Shown here: positions 15,383 through 23,468 of the stretch, piece after piece
Numbering within the stretch: the stretch's first letter is position 1
Layout of the letters: each line of letters begins with the position of its first letter
IMG/VR virus record: IMGVR_UViG_3300043395_004689
Span: 1 to 64,000 of that record
Strand: one strand, 5' to 3'
DNA from: a virus
Length of the DNA: 64,000 nt
Notes under the pieces: generated by a model
Databases searched by the model: none
The model's input: only the letters and a program-made list of their open reading frames with translations
Told to the model about the DNA's origin: nothing
Translations under genes and position numbers: made by a program

Positions 15383-15790
15383 ATGATGAACGATACGGAG
15401 CAGACCGTGAGCGAATTCAAGAGCTGGGAAGAAATGACTGATCTTGAGCAGGCCCAGTGCATGTTTTGGGACATGTACAAGGATGCACATGGTGTTCGTC
15501 CTCGTGGCATTGATACCAGCACCTGGACCTTGGAAGACTTCCGCAAGGAGTTTGACTATCTGGGTCAGGTCATTGACCGCGAAGAAACTGCTCGCAAGTC
15601 TGCGGAAGCAGAAGCCGTTGTCAAGTTTGAACAACAGGTCGTTATGACCATCTGTATGGGTGCTGGCAACCGCGAAACTGCTCTACGCTGGATCATGGAT
15701 GCCAGCGAAGCCGGTGGCGATTGGGAGTATTTTTGCTACCTCAATGGACTGCCTTATGGTTACTTCAATAAGGAGATGCAACATGGTTGA
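15383..15790 (+). CDS. Hypothetical protein, 135 aa
   Basis: Not recognised. Start chosen at ATG 15383, the predicted transcription start (leaderless); ATG 15386 or 15377 are alternatives. Acidic, helix-rich, with DLEQAQCMFWDMY and a C-terminal ASEAGGDWEYFCYL. Overlaps the next gene by 8 nt. Confidence 0.6.
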   Translation: MMNDTEQTVSEFKSWEEMTDLEQAQCMFWDMYKDAHGVRPRGIDTSTWTLEDFRKEFDYLGQVIDREETARKSAEAEAVVKFEQQVVMTICMGAGNRETALRWIMDASEAGGDWEYFCYLNGLPYGYFNKEMQHG

Positions 15791-15929
15791 ACTTGGATGC
15801 TTGAGTGTGGCAGGTGGCTGGCAAACCTGTGTTCTAGGCACCACCATAACCTTTGGTCCAGTTTTCAATCGGGTCAATGACCTGTGGAACTGGCAACGAA
15901 CCAATCTCTTTGTCAAGGAGGCTGTATGA
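15783..15929 (+). CDS. Small protein, 48 aa
   Basis: ATG 15783 with AAGGAGATGC upstream, overlapping the previous gene. Hydrophobic N-terminal half with two Cys (LGCLSVAGGWQTCVLG). Ends 3 nt into the next start (ATGA-type overlap). Not recognised. Confidence 0.58.
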   Translation: MVELGCLSVAGGWQTCVLGTTITFGPVFNRVNDLWNWQRTNLFVKEAV

Positions 15930-16102
15930 TGTCTGAGAACCTGGCTATGAGTATTTTCCTTACTGGGCTGATTGTAGTGGCTGGTGCAGTCGGCTTCATT
16001 GAAGCCAGCATCACCGACACTGACTTGGCGCTTGGTGTAGTTACCGGAGCAGTTGGTTGCGGTGCTATGTGGCTGGCTGTTCCTACCTTAAGCGATTGCT
16101 AA
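15926..16102 (+). CDS. Small membrane protein, 58 aa
   Basis: ATG 15926 after CAAGGAGGC. Two predicted membrane helices (MSIFLTGLIVVAGAVGF and LALGVVTGAVGCGAMWLAV). Function unknown. Confidence 0.6.
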   Translation: MMSENLAMSIFLTGLIVVAGAVGFIEASITDTDLALGVVTGAVGCGAMWLAVPTLSDC

Positions 16103-16103
16103 A

Positions 16104-16229
16104 ATGAAACTCATATCACAAGTCAAAGACTTTTTGGTCTCTAGATTTTACCATCTATTCTTTTACTCTGAGGCCCTATTTTTCATAGTGGTTATGGTGC
16201 TAGTGGTGTTGCTGATTGTTGGAAGGTAA
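16104..16229 (+). CDS. Small membrane protein, 41 aa
   Basis: ATG 16104 immediately after the previous stop. A basic N-terminal segment then a long hydrophobic helix (ALFFIVVMVLVVLLIVG). No recognised family; single-helix topology could fit a holin-like or regulatory peptide but nothing proves it. Confidence 0.52.
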   Translation: MKLISQVKDFLVSRFYHLFFYSEALFFIVVMVLVVLLIVGR

Positions 16230-16235
16230 GTTAAA

Positions 16236-16481
16236 ATGCCAACAAGCCTTGAGTTTCCCTATCTGGCAAAAGTTACCAACAACATGAATCCTGTGCTCTT
16301 GGCGCAGGTCAAACAAAGCTTAGAAACTTTTAGCATTGAAGTGAGAATTGATTATGAGCGGTGGACACAATATTGTATGGAGTACGAGTCCTGGCTCGCA
16401 GGTAGCGAAGCAGCCAAGTCTTGCGACAATTCAGTCAGCATCACGTATGAAAAGGAAGAGGAAGCTCAAAATGAAACTTAA
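16236..16481 (+). CDS. Hypothetical protein, 81 aa
   Basis: Not recognised. Sequence suggests helix-rich structure (NMNPVLLAQVKQSLETF) with an acidic tail EKEEEAQNET. Overlaps the next gene by 11 nt. Confidence 0.52.
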   Translation: MPTSLEFPYLAKVTNNMNPVLLAQVKQSLETFSIEVRIDYERWTQYCMEYESWLAGSEAAKSCDNSVSITYEKEEEAQNET

Positions 16482-16752
16482 TTTAAAAGCTCGATTGCGA
16501 AATTGGCTACTGCGCGACGAAGAGTCAGAATGCGTACCAGCAGATGTGATCCGCCACGATCCTGACAGGATCAACCATGAAAACTCTATCAATTTTCAGG
16601 TTATTCAAGCCGCAGGTGGGCGCATTGTGCAGGTCCAAACCTATGATAGGCACAAGGACCGTCACATGACAAGCTTGCACATCATTACGCCCGAAGAGGA
16701 CCTAGCTGAATCTCTGGCCCACATTTTAACGCTGTCTCAACTTTCGCGATAA
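16471..16752 (+). CDS. Hypothetical protein, 93 aa
   Basis: ATG 16471 follows GGAAGAGGAAG, a good ribosome-binding site within the preceding gene. Basic N-terminus (KLNLKARLRNWLLRDE), His/Arg-rich middle (YDRHKDRHM), acidic helix at the end. Not recognised. Confidence 0.55.
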   Translation: MKLNLKARLRNWLLRDEESECVPADVIRHDPDRINHENSINFQVIQAAGGRIVQVQTYDRHKDRHMTSLHIITPEEDLAESLAHILTLSQLSR

Positions 16753-16758
16753 AAACGG

Positions 16759-16787
16759 TTGACCATTCCTGCAATTTAGTTTATACT
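16759..16787 (+). promoter_or_regulatory. Sigma70-type promoter
   Basis: TTGACC at 16759-16764, 17-nt spacer, TATACT at 16782-16787, preceded by AAAAACGG as at the other promoters of this group. Confidence 0.85.
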
Positions 16788-16819
16788 GTATTCAACGCTG
16801 AAGATTTAGGAGAAGTCAA

Positions 16820-17209
16820 ATGGGTTTAGACATGTATGCATACCGTGTTGCTGCTGAAGATGCGATTGATGACTTTACAATCGCACATGATGACAACGAC
16901 ATGAATCATGCAGAAGAAATCTTCTACTGGCGCAAGCACCACGACCTACACGGTTGGATGAAGGATCTTTATCGTGACAAGGGCGGCTCGGCTGACAGCT
17001 TTAACTGCGTCTATGTGCGCCTGACCATGGAAGACCTTGACCGTTTGGAAAAGGACATCCTTGGCTACAAGTTACCGGAGACCACTGGATTCTTCTTTGG
17101 CAACAATCCTCCAGATGAGGATAGTGTCCGCGAGGATATGAAGTTCGTTGCTGAAGCCAAGGTAGTGATAGCATCAGGTGATGCTGTTTATTACTACAGC
17201 TGGTGGTAA
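16820..17209 (+). CDS. Conserved phage protein, MGLDMY family
   Basis: 129 residues. The MGLDMYAYR start with EIFYWRKHHDLHGWMKDLY and a late acidic and aromatic region matches a small family common in tailed phages (sometimes mislabelled phosphoglycerate kinase). No catalytic function is known. ATTTAGGAGAAG upstream; first gene after the 16759 promoter. Confidence 0.7.
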   Translation: MGLDMYAYRVAAEDAIDDFTIAHDDNDMNHAEEIFYWRKHHDLHGWMKDLYRDKGGSADSFNCVYVRLTMEDLDRLEKDILGYKLPETTGFFFGNNPPDEDSVREDMKFVAEAKVVIASGDAVYYYSWW

Positions 17210-17222
17210 ACTGGAGAACACA

Positions 17223-17579
17223 ATGAAAGTAAAGATGAAAAATTCCCAATGGGAAAAGCGGCATCTTTATTTCTTTCCAATCTCAGAGTTCAATGAGTAC
17301 GAGGGCGAGGAGATCCAAGTCAAGTGGCTCAAGCCGGATCAGATGGCTCTAACCACTGGCGATCCTAATTTTCCTTTTCGTGTCCTTGAGCGCAAGTATA
17401 TCGTCAGTATCAACGACAGCTCGTACAGCCACACTCAAACAGTGGCTCAGACTGTGAAGGTTAAGGGTAGCAAGGGCAACGAGTATGTGGTTACTTTGGG
17501 TAACACGCCGCATTGCACTTGCACAGGATTTGGATTTCGAAGGACTTGTAAGCACATTACGGAGGCACAGGCAATATGA
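17223..17579 (+). CDS. Small SWIM zinc-finger protein
   Basis: 118 residues from ATG 17223 (CTGGAGAAC upstream). The C-terminus has CTCTGFGFRRTCKH, the CxC...CxH pattern of SWIM-type zinc fingers, which bind DNA or protein partners. The preceding part is beta-rich. The stop overlaps the WGR-like gene by 4 nt (ATGA), so the two products are probably made together. Confidence 0.72.
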   Translation: MKVKMKNSQWEKRHLYFFPISEFNEYEGEEIQVKWLKPDQMALTTGDPNFPFRVLERKYIVSINDSSYSHTQTVAQTVKVKGSKGNEYVVTLGNTPHCTCTGFGFRRTCKHITEAQAI

Positions 17580-17863
17580 GCAAGATGGTGATTTTGCGAT
17601 TCAAGGAAGGTACTTCGGACAAGATCTGGGGTTATCGGACCATGTCGGATAACACAATCAGCTTCTGGGGTCGCACTGGTGGCACCTTGGCCTTTAAGGT
17701 CTACCGTAATTGGTTTGAGGCTGATGAAGTTGCCGCAACCAAGCGCCGCAAAGGCTATCGCGATGTTTCTGCGGCCCAACAAGAGCAGGTCCTTCCTGTA
17801 GACTTTGAGGGCCAGCTTATGCTAGCGGCTCTGGGCCAGGTAAAGTTTCCTTTGGTGGTATGA
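17576..17863 (+). CDS. WGR-domain-like small protein
   Basis: 95 residues. SFWGRTGG (about 29-36) with following FKVYRNWFEADEVAATKRRKGYRDV matches the WGR domain, a nucleic-acid-binding module found in PARPs and in bacterial proteins. SWIM and WGR domains often occur together in bacterial DNA-repair-type proteins; here they are separate coupled genes. Function inferred only. Confidence 0.65.
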   Translation: MSKMVILRFKEGTSDKIWGYRTMSDNTISFWGRTGGTLAFKVYRNWFEADEVAATKRRKGYRDVSAAQQEQVLPVDFEGQLMLAALGQVKFPLVV

Positions 17864-17893
17864 AAAAAGATTTTGAATTTTGCCAAAAAGTGG

Positions 17894-17922
17894 TTGACCT
17901 AGAATCCGCTTTATGGTATAAT
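17894..17922 (+). promoter_or_regulatory. Sigma70 promoter, consensus -10
   Basis: TTGACC at 17894-17899, 17-nt spacer, TATAAT at 17917-17922. An ATG lies 6 nt beyond (17929), so the first translated frame may be a leaderless leader peptide. Confidence 0.87.
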
Positions 17923-17928
17923 AAGAAT

Positions 17929-18006
17929 ATGAGCAGGAGCTCATATCCGACAGCAAGCGGTTTCTTGCTAAACTTAGACACACACAGGAGTAACCTAAAT
18001 GTCTGA
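17929..18006 (+). CDS. Possible 25-aa leaderless leader peptide
   Basis: ATG 17929 coincides with the expected transcription start. The frame runs 25 codons and ends in TGA at 18004-18006, overlapping the ATG of the next gene. A hairpin AGCAAG/CTTGCT (17952-17969) lies within it. Coupled translation into 17999 is possible; the peptide itself may be of no importance. Confidence 0.35.
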   Translation: MSRSSYPTASGFLLNLDTHRSNLNV

Positions 18007-18289
18007 TAAACTCTTTACCGTTGCCGGCTATTCTACCAAGGATGGCAAGACCAAGGCACGATTCGCAACTGATATGACCCGCATCAAGACGCTGGTCAAG
18101 ACTGGTCATACTGATATTCAGCTGTATGATCTGCCTAAGCCTTTCTCTAAGGTCGAAGCACTGGAGTTCTTGCATGCCAAGAACATCTCGGGTCATGCTG
18201 GCATGGCTATTGCCGAGGAACTGGCCAAGCGCACCAAGCGCAAGGTCGCTGACTTGGTTAAGAACGGCCCGGTTTCCAAGGCCGCCTAA
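17999..18289 (+). CDS. Conserved small basic phage protein, 96 aa
   Basis: CAGGAGTAAC upstream of the ATG. A strand-rich N-terminus (FTVAGYSTKDGKTKARFA) then helices with many Lys (AIAEELAKRTKRKVADLV). Codon use is GC-richer than most of the window, suggesting high expression. No family name recognised; may bind nucleic acid. A GC-rich hairpin follows. Confidence 0.65.
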   Translation: MSDKLFTVAGYSTKDGKTKARFATDMTRIKTLVKTGHTDIQLYDLPKPFSKVEALEFLHAKNISGHAGMAIAEELAKRTKRKVADLVKNGPVSKAA

Positions 18290-18302
18290 TCTTGGGCCCT
18301 TG

Positions 18303-18333
18303 GGGGGCGGGCCAAAGCCCCCTGTACATTTTG
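18303..18333 (+). terminator. GC-rich hairpin, possible terminator
   Basis: GGGGGC (18303-18308) pairs with GCCCCC (18317-18322), followed by TGTACATTTTG. The U-run is short and displaced, so termination may be partial, letting transcription pass into the ligase gene. Confidence 0.5.
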
Positions 18334-18346
18334 CTCTGAGGCGGCC

Positions 18347-19669
18347 ATGACTTATATGAACACTTGTCCTTTTTTCATTCATTCACTTGAGATTCATAAT
18401 AGCCGACTCAATAAAGAAGCCATTATTGAGGCCGAAGCGCAGGCAGGCAACGACGAGTTGTTTGAAGGCATGCGTCTTGCACTTGATCCTATGATTACCT
18501 TTGGGGTCAAGAAAGTGCCCAAGCATGGTGGGCCTGATGGACAAGGCTTGCCCTGGAAGGCATTCCGTGCTCTAGCAGATAGTCTAGCTGAACGCAAGCT
18601 CACTGGCGATGCGGCTCGTGATGCCATTGAACTGTGCCTCAAGTCTGCTAAAAAGACCGAGTGGAACGACTGGTACATGCGTATCCTTACCAAGGATCTG
18701 CGCTGTGGCGTCAGCGAAACCACTGTGAACAAAGTAGTTAAGAAGATCAATCCTGCATATCAGATTCCAGTCTTTGAGTGCCAGCTGGCACATGACAGCG
18801 CCAATCACGAAAGCAAGGTATGTGGCAAAAAGCTAATCGAAGTAAAACTAGATGGTGTGAGAGTGTTGACCATTGTCTATCCAGATGGGCGAGTAAACCA
18901 GTACAGCCGCAATGGCAAGGAGTTGGTGAACTTTGGTCACATCCGGGAACAGTTCGAAAAAGTAGCGGCTGGCTTGACGGAGCCTTGGGTGTTCGACGGG
19001 GAGATCATGTCAAGCAGTTTCCAGGACTTGATGAAACAGGTACACAGAAAAAGTGATGTACAAGCCAATGACTCTGTGCTAAACTTGTTTGATTGTATTC
19101 CGCTTGCTATGTTTAAAACAGGCAAATGGAAGGCCACACAAACATTCCGCAGTGAGCATCTTGCCAAGTTTGTGGAACATTATAAAGATACATTGACTAG
19201 TGTGCAAGTGGTAGGCCAGGAACTGGTTGATCTTGACACCGCCCAGGGCCAGCGGAGATACAAAGAAATTAATGCCAGCGCCATTGCCGGGGGCTATGAA
19301 GGTATCATGCTCAAGGATGTTGATGCACCCTATGAGTGCAAGCGGAGTGTAGCATGGCTCAAGCTCAAACCTTTTATTGAGGTGTCGCTGGAAGTTACCG
19401 CTGTTGAGGAAGGCACTGGTAAAAATGAAGGCCGTCTGGGGGCTTTGGTTTGTGAGGGTGTAGATGATGGTAAAACCATCCGTGTTAATGTGGGCAGTGG
19501 TTTTACTGACAACCATCGCATTGATTATTGGGCTGGTAAAGATAGTCTTGTTGGTGCAGTGGTTGAAGTTCGTGCCGATGCTGTGACACAGAATCAAGAT
19601 GGTTCTTATAGCCTGCGCTTTCCTAGGTTCCTGCGATTCCGAGGATTTGAAGCAGGAGAGAAACTGTAA
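18347..19669 (+). CDS. ATP-dependent DNA ligase
   Basis: 440 residues. Motif I is EVKLDGVR with the nucleotidyl Lys167 (KLDG), followed by YSRNGKEL (motif III region), FDGEI, EGIMLKD (motif IV) and WLKLKP (motif V), then an OB-fold tail (SLEVTAVEEGTGKNEGRLGAL). It seals nicks during phage replication and repair, with AMP transfer from ATP. Size fits T4 gp30-like and other phage ligases. The stop shares its base with the next ATG (19669). Confidence 0.93.
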   Translation: MTYMNTCPFFIHSLEIHNSRLNKEAIIEAEAQAGNDELFEGMRLALDPMITFGVKKVPKHGGPDGQGLPWKAFRALADSLAERKLTGDAARDAIELCLKSAKKTEWNDWYMRILTKDLRCGVSETTVNKVVKKINPAYQIPVFECQLAHDSANHESKVCGKKLIEVKLDGVRVLTIVYPDGRVNQYSRNGKELVNFGHIREQFEKVAAGLTEPWVFDGEIMSSSFQDLMKQVHRKSDVQANDSVLNLFDCIPLAMFKTGKWKATQTFRSEHLAKFVEHYKDTLTSVQVVGQELVDLDTAQGQRRYKEINASAIAGGYEGIMLKDVDAPYECKRSVAWLKLKPFIEVSLEVTAVEEGTGKNEGRLGALVCEGVDDGKTIRVNVGSGFTDNHRIDYWAGKDSLVGAVVEVRADAVTQNQDGSYSLRFPRFLRFRGFEAGEKL

Positions 19670-19872
19670 TGTCAACGCCTATCAAGCCCGGCAACGAGCT
19701 GTTTACTTTTGTTGAGAAGTTTACCCTCTCACAGAGAGCAGCCATTGAAATATCAAACGAATGTCCTTCTAATTATGCTTCAGTGATTGCACAATGTATC
19801 AATCGAGGGTGGATCAAACCTGTTGCTTATGTAAGTGACGAAGAATACCTGTTGCTCAAGTTATCAAACTAG
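19669..19872 (+). CDS. Hypothetical protein, 67 aa
   Basis: ATG overlaps the ligase stop (TAATG). Sequence NELFTFVEKFTLSQRAAIEIS suggests a small helical protein. Not recognised. Confidence 0.55.
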   Translation: MSTPIKPGNELFTFVEKFTLSQRAAIEISNECPSNYASVIAQCINRGWIKPVAYVSDEEYLLLKLSN

Positions 19873-19888
19873 AGCAAGAAGGAGCCAC

Positions 19889-20113
19889 ATGAAAGAAATA
19901 TCTGAAGAAGAACATCTTGTATTTGAAAAGCTAAAGACAATTTTTAAACACGCCCAGGCTGAAAAGTTTGAGGGCGTGTATTTTATCTGCGGCGAAGCAG
20001 GCGTCAAAGACAGCATGGGCCTGCCTGAACGGATTCTTGTATGTCCTGCCTATGGATTGGACGGCTTTGCAATCTATACCAAGACCTCTGACTATTCTGC
20101 GCCAGGGTATTAG
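19889..20113 (+). CDS. Hypothetical protein, 74 aa
   Basis: ATG 19889 after AAGAAGGAGCC. Acidic N-terminal helix, then a beta-rich half (GVYFICGEAGVKDSMG). Not recognised; part of the co-directional run after the ligase. Confidence 0.55.
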   Translation: MKEISEEEHLVFEKLKTIFKHAQAEKFEGVYFICGEAGVKDSMGLPERILVCPAYGLDGFAIYTKTSDYSAPGY

Positions 20114-20117
20114 AATC

Positions 20118-20378
20118 ATGCACCAACGAATTCGAGAACTTATGATTGAAGCTGGCTATGCCGCACCCGAGCTGGCCAGCCGGGCTCACAAGCTTGCTGA
20201 GTTAATCATCGCTGAAAGCGAAAAGCTTAATAAAGCACAATCCTATGAGCTAGCAGGTGTTATCATTGACACCGAAGCACAGGGATTTGATACTGTTTGT
20301 TTGGATACAGTCACACGAGTGGAACAGTATCTCGCAGGAAAATCATTAACAAAACATTTCTATGAGCATTTACCTTGA
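20118..20378 (+). CDS. Hypothetical protein, 86 aa
   Basis: ATG 20118 chosen because upstream sequence overlaps the previous gene. Mostly helical (LASRAHKLAELIIAESEK). Overlaps the putative endonuclease gene by 17 nt. Not recognised. Confidence 0.5.
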   Translation: MHQRIRELMIEAGYAAPELASRAHKLAELIIAESEKLNKAQSYELAGVIIDTEAQGFDTVCLDTVTRVEQYLAGKSLTKHFYEHLP

Positions 20379-20913
20379 CAAAGATAAGATACTGGATCTA
20401 ATTCAGTTTAGAGATAAAATTTTTGCTGAGCATGCCGTGGCTTTTGAAAAGTACGGCATTGATATTTTGGCCAATGACATATTGAGCTCGTTGTCCACTT
20501 GGGAAATTGTTACACAATACGACCCAGAATATAATACTAACTTTCATCGCAATGGCGAAGATGCCCGTAGCGGATCAACACTGATTGAACGCAAGTGTGC
20601 CACAGTAAAGCCAGGAAAACGCGGCGCCGTAGGCAACAGCGGTTGGCAGTTTCATGCCCAAGAAACAGACAAGAGCTCTAGATATATCTTTGCAGTCAGG
20701 CGCAAGGACAATTTAAAAATTGTCAGGTTGTACGACATTTCATCTGCTGAAGCAATAAAGGTTGTACGCGATTGCCTTGAACAAGGCAGACAAGGTTGGA
20801 TCAACAAAGGCAAACCCAACCACGATGCTATTCTGGTTCCTGAAAAATTGCTGAAAACCTTGCCCGTACTCAAACAACTGGTCATTGACAACTGCATGGT
20901 TTATAAGCTATAA
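20362..20913 (+). CDS. Putative PD-(D/E)xK endonuclease next to a DNA methyltransferase
   Basis: 183 residues. NGEDARSGSTLIERKCA (about residues 67-83) resembles the D...ExK catalytic core of restriction-type nucleases, with a following conserved-looking HAQETDKSSRYIFAV segment. The gene lies 10 nt before a DNA methyltransferase, the normal layout of a type II restriction-modification pair. No hit search was possible; the ExK match alone is weak evidence, context makes it credible. Confidence 0.45.
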   Translation: MSIYLDKDKILDLIQFRDKIFAEHAVAFEKYGIDILANDILSSLSTWEIVTQYDPEYNTNFHRNGEDARSGSTLIERKCATVKPGKRGAVGNSGWQFHAQETDKSSRYIFAVRRKDNLKIVRLYDISSAEAIKVVRDCLEQGRQGWINKGKPNHDAILVPEKLLKTLPVLKQLVIDNCMVYKL

Positions 20914-20916
20914 ATA
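20909..20916 (+). promoter_or_regulatory. TATAAATA box, T4-late-promoter-like
   Basis: Exact TATAAATA overlapping the end of the putative endonuclease gene and 8 nt before the methyltransferase ATG. Could be coincidental in AT-rich sequence. Confidence 0.3.
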
Positions 20917-20923
20917 CGTGACC

Positions 20924-22198
20924 ATGAAGCAACTACTTTTTACAGAGCAAGACTTTTTGTCATTGTTCACCTTGCCTAAACCCAGCTTTGATCAGTTCTG
21001 TAAGCAGATCCAGATCCTGGATATCTCTGACAAGTCAGGTACCTTTGCGGTAAGGCAAGACCTTGACAGCTTTATTGCCCGTGTGGCCAAGAAAGATGAC
21101 CGTCAACAACGCTTACCTGAGTTTAAGAAAAAACTCTACCAAATACTGGTAACAGATGCAGAGCAAAACCTCAAAGCATGGTTTGGTGGTCAGGGTGCTT
21201 TGCCAGAAAGCATTGACTACTATTTTAACATACCCTATGAGCCAATCTTAGAAGGCAAGGTCTTTGCTGGTAGAACCAATGCCAAGTATGGTAAGATTTG
21301 TAAAAACATTAACTTTCAAAACTACTACAATACACGCAAGTGGTACGCCAACGACAGCGAGTATGTGTTTGGACTACTACGGGCGATGATGGAAGAATTC
21401 AAGCTGAGAAACAGCTTGGTGGGGCCGGCCTTCTTTGATCAAATCTGCCGCTACGATGGCGATCCGGGAGATTTTTGGCGAGCCTTTCTCATGGGCGCCA
21501 ATAGACCCAGCACATTTAATCCTGCTACCTACAAAGGCATACTGGATAACCTATTCACTGGTGATACCTTGTTTGCACCATGCATGGGTTGGAACGCCTA
21601 TCAGTTGGCCTTCTATAGCAGTAATTTTAAAAAATTCATAGCCACAGATGTGATACCTGATGTGGTTGAGAACAGCAGTCTCTTGCACCAAGAATTTTTA
21701 AGTTACCAAGGCGCACAGAAAGAAGCTGTTGTCAACAGCGTATTCACCACAGATCAAATCAGCAAGGAAGCAGAGTTTTATCTGTGTCCCAGTGAACAGT
21801 TGGCTCAACGACATAATTTTGATCAACGCTATCAAGAGCAGGTAGATGCTGTGCTATTCAGCCCTCCATACTTTGATCTAGAGATTTATAACAGCCCAAA
21901 TCAAAGTGTTACCAATTTCCCTAACTACCAAGACTGGCTCACAGGTTACTGGGAAGCCACTGTCAAGTTATGTAAAACAGTAATGAAACCGGGTGCAAGG
22001 TTTGGATTTGTAATCAGCAACTATCGCAATGCTGACAAGGTTGTGACTTCAATTAGCGAGGACATGCGCGATGTGGCTGCACAACATCTTGACCTAGTAG
22101 ATCATTATCGTGTACAATGGAGTGCAATTGGTGGTAGCCGTCAGGCCAAAAAAACACGCGGTGGCAACTTTGAGGACCTTTGGTTATTTCAAAAATGA
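20924..22198 (+). CDS. DNA methyltransferase (N6-A/N4-C type)
   Basis: 424 residues from ATG 20924. Catalytic motif IV is SPPY in LFSPPYFDLE (about residue 307), and a motif I-like FAPCMGWNAYQLAF lies before it, giving the order seen in beta-class amino-methyltransferases. A long N-terminal region (residues 1-200) is not recognised and may hold target recognition. The phage could use it to protect its own DNA, with or without the adjacent putative nuclease. Confidence 0.78.
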   Translation: MKQLLFTEQDFLSLFTLPKPSFDQFCKQIQILDISDKSGTFAVRQDLDSFIARVAKKDDRQQRLPEFKKKLYQILVTDAEQNLKAWFGGQGALPESIDYYFNIPYEPILEGKVFAGRTNAKYGKICKNINFQNYYNTRKWYANDSEYVFGLLRAMMEEFKLRNSLVGPAFFDQICRYDGDPGDFWRAFLMGANRPSTFNPATYKGILDNLFTGDTLFAPCMGWNAYQLAFYSSNFKKFIATDVIPDVVENSSLLHQEFLSYQGAQKEAVVNSVFTTDQISKEAEFYLCPSEQLAQRHNFDQRYQEQVDAVLFSPPYFDLEIYNSPNQSVTNFPNYQDWLTGYWEATVKLCKTVMKPGARFGFVISNYRNADKVVTSISEDMRDVAAQHLDLVDHYRVQWSAIGGSRQAKKTRGGNFEDLWLFQK

Positions 22199-22239
22199 AA
22201 ATCTTCACATACATGGTACAACGATAAGAGCAGAATCAC

Positions 22240-22701
22240 ATGCCCAAATGTTATCAACTGGTAGGAATTCCTGGCTCAGGCAAAAGCACCTGGGTAGCAA
22301 ATCAGCCCTGGGCCACAGACTGTGTGGTAGTGTCCACCGACGAGTTCGTAGAAGCAGAAGCATTGTCGCAGGGCAAAACCTATAGTGAAGTCTTTGCTGA
22401 CTACATGCCCACAGCCATTGGCATGATGATGAACAAGGTCAATGCTGCCCGCCGCACTGGCAAAGATATTATCTGGGATCAAACTTCTACTACCGAAGCA
22501 AGCCGTAGACGCAAGTTTAAGGCATTGCCTGAATATTATCATATCGCGGTGGTGTTTAAACCACCGGCCATGACAGAGTTGATTCGGCGACTTGATTCCC
22601 GGCCTGGCAAGACAATCCCACCCGATGTTATTCGTGACATGTTGGATAATTTTGACATGCCTGACGAAAGCGAAGGCTTTAAAGAAATTTGGATCGCTTA
22701 A
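22240..22701 (+). CDS. P-loop kinase, polynucleotide-kinase-like (AAA_33)
   Basis: 153 residues. Walker A GIPGSGKST near residue 9, VVSTDEF as the acceptor-side Asp, and a late RLDSRPGKTIP lid region match the kinase half of T4 Pnk and related AAA_33 proteins that phosphorylate 5'-OH ends or small molecules. No phosphatase domain. In T4 such kinases help repair cut tRNA; that role is inference here. Confidence 0.75.
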   Translation: MPKCYQLVGIPGSGKSTWVANQPWATDCVVVSTDEFVEAEALSQGKTYSEVFADYMPTAIGMMMNKVNAARRTGKDIIWDQTSTTEASRRRKFKALPEYYHIAVVFKPPAMTELIRRLDSRPGKTIPPDVIRDMLDNFDMPDESEGFKEIWIA

Positions 22702-22715
22702 TTTAGGAGATAAAC

Positions 22716-22952
22716 ATGGTAACCAAAAGCATTTATACCGAAGTTGAAGTAGATGTTGATCTCAGTGACTTTGACACCGACGACTTGATCGAGGAACTGG
22801 AAAGCCGCGGTCTGGACTACAACACCAATGGTGTAGACGGTGACGACATGCGTGAAACACTGGAAGCTGTTTGGTACAAGCGCAGGCTTGGCAAGGATTA
22901 TCAAGAAGAACTAGATCGTCTAATCTGGGGAGTACTAGGAAAGCTAATATGA
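22716..22952 (+). CDS. Hypothetical acidic protein, 78 aa
   Basis: TTTAGGAGATAAAC upstream. Alternating acidic strand (EVEVDVDLSDFDTDDLIEEL) and a helical C-terminus. Not recognised; overlaps the next gene by 4 nt (ATGA). Confidence 0.6.
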   Translation: MVTKSIYTEVEVDVDLSDFDTDDLIEELESRGLDYNTNGVDGDDMRETLEAVWYKRRLGKDYQEELDRLIWGVLGKLI

Positions 22953-23125
22953 ACGCAGACAACACCAGCCAATGTAGTGTGTGCCAATGCGAATTTACCG
23001 CCGCTGAAGGTGGCATACACGGCTATTTTGGCATGATACCAGTGAGCTTTTGTCCGACCTGTTTTAGTTGTATGTGTGACATGGTCAATCAAGTTGTAAA
23101 TTTTGAGGAGAACATCGATGAGTGA
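22949..23125 (+). CDS. Small zinc-ribbon-like protein, 58 aa
   Basis: ATG 22949 overlaps the previous stop. Two CxxC pairs (CSVC at residues 9-12 and CPTC) plus extra Cys form a probable zinc ribbon. Overlaps the following ATG by 8 nt. Role unknown, perhaps protein or nucleic-acid binding. Confidence 0.6.
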   Translation: MNADNTSQCSVCQCEFTAAEGGIHGYFGMIPVSFCPTCFSCMCDMVNQVVNFEENIDE

Positions 23126-23468
23126 ATATGTTCCGGACCGTTGGATGCTGGTAAAGATTACTACCCAAGAAGCAAAGTCTCACTACCGGGTGTTTGCTTC
23201 TTGGTATGGTGGTTATCTTGGTTCTGATTCGTGGAAGCTAAACTCGGGAGTTACTCATGTAGACGAAGACGAAAATTCTTATCTATTTCATGGATCCAGC
23301 GGATCAATTTACAAGTGTCATAAGACATCATATGGCATTTCTGGCTACGGTATGAGTGTGCTTTCCAATATGATTGCTGAAGCCAATGAAGATGGTATCA
23401 ATATTGATATGCTGCCACATGATACTAATCCCTTAGTCTTAGAATACAATCAGGGAGTAAAAAAATGA
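23118..23468 (+). CDS. Hypothetical protein, 116 aa
   Basis: ATG 23118 after GAGGAGAAC, chosen over an upstream start. Beta-rich (YRVFASWYGGYLGSDSWKL) with a C-terminal helix. Not recognised; ends within the next gene's start. Confidence 0.6.
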   Translation: MSEYVPDRWMLVKITTQEAKSHYRVFASWYGGYLGSDSWKLNSGVTHVDEDENSYLFHGSSGSIYKCHKTSYGISGYGMSVLSNMIAEANEDGINIDMLPHDTNPLVLEYNQGVKK

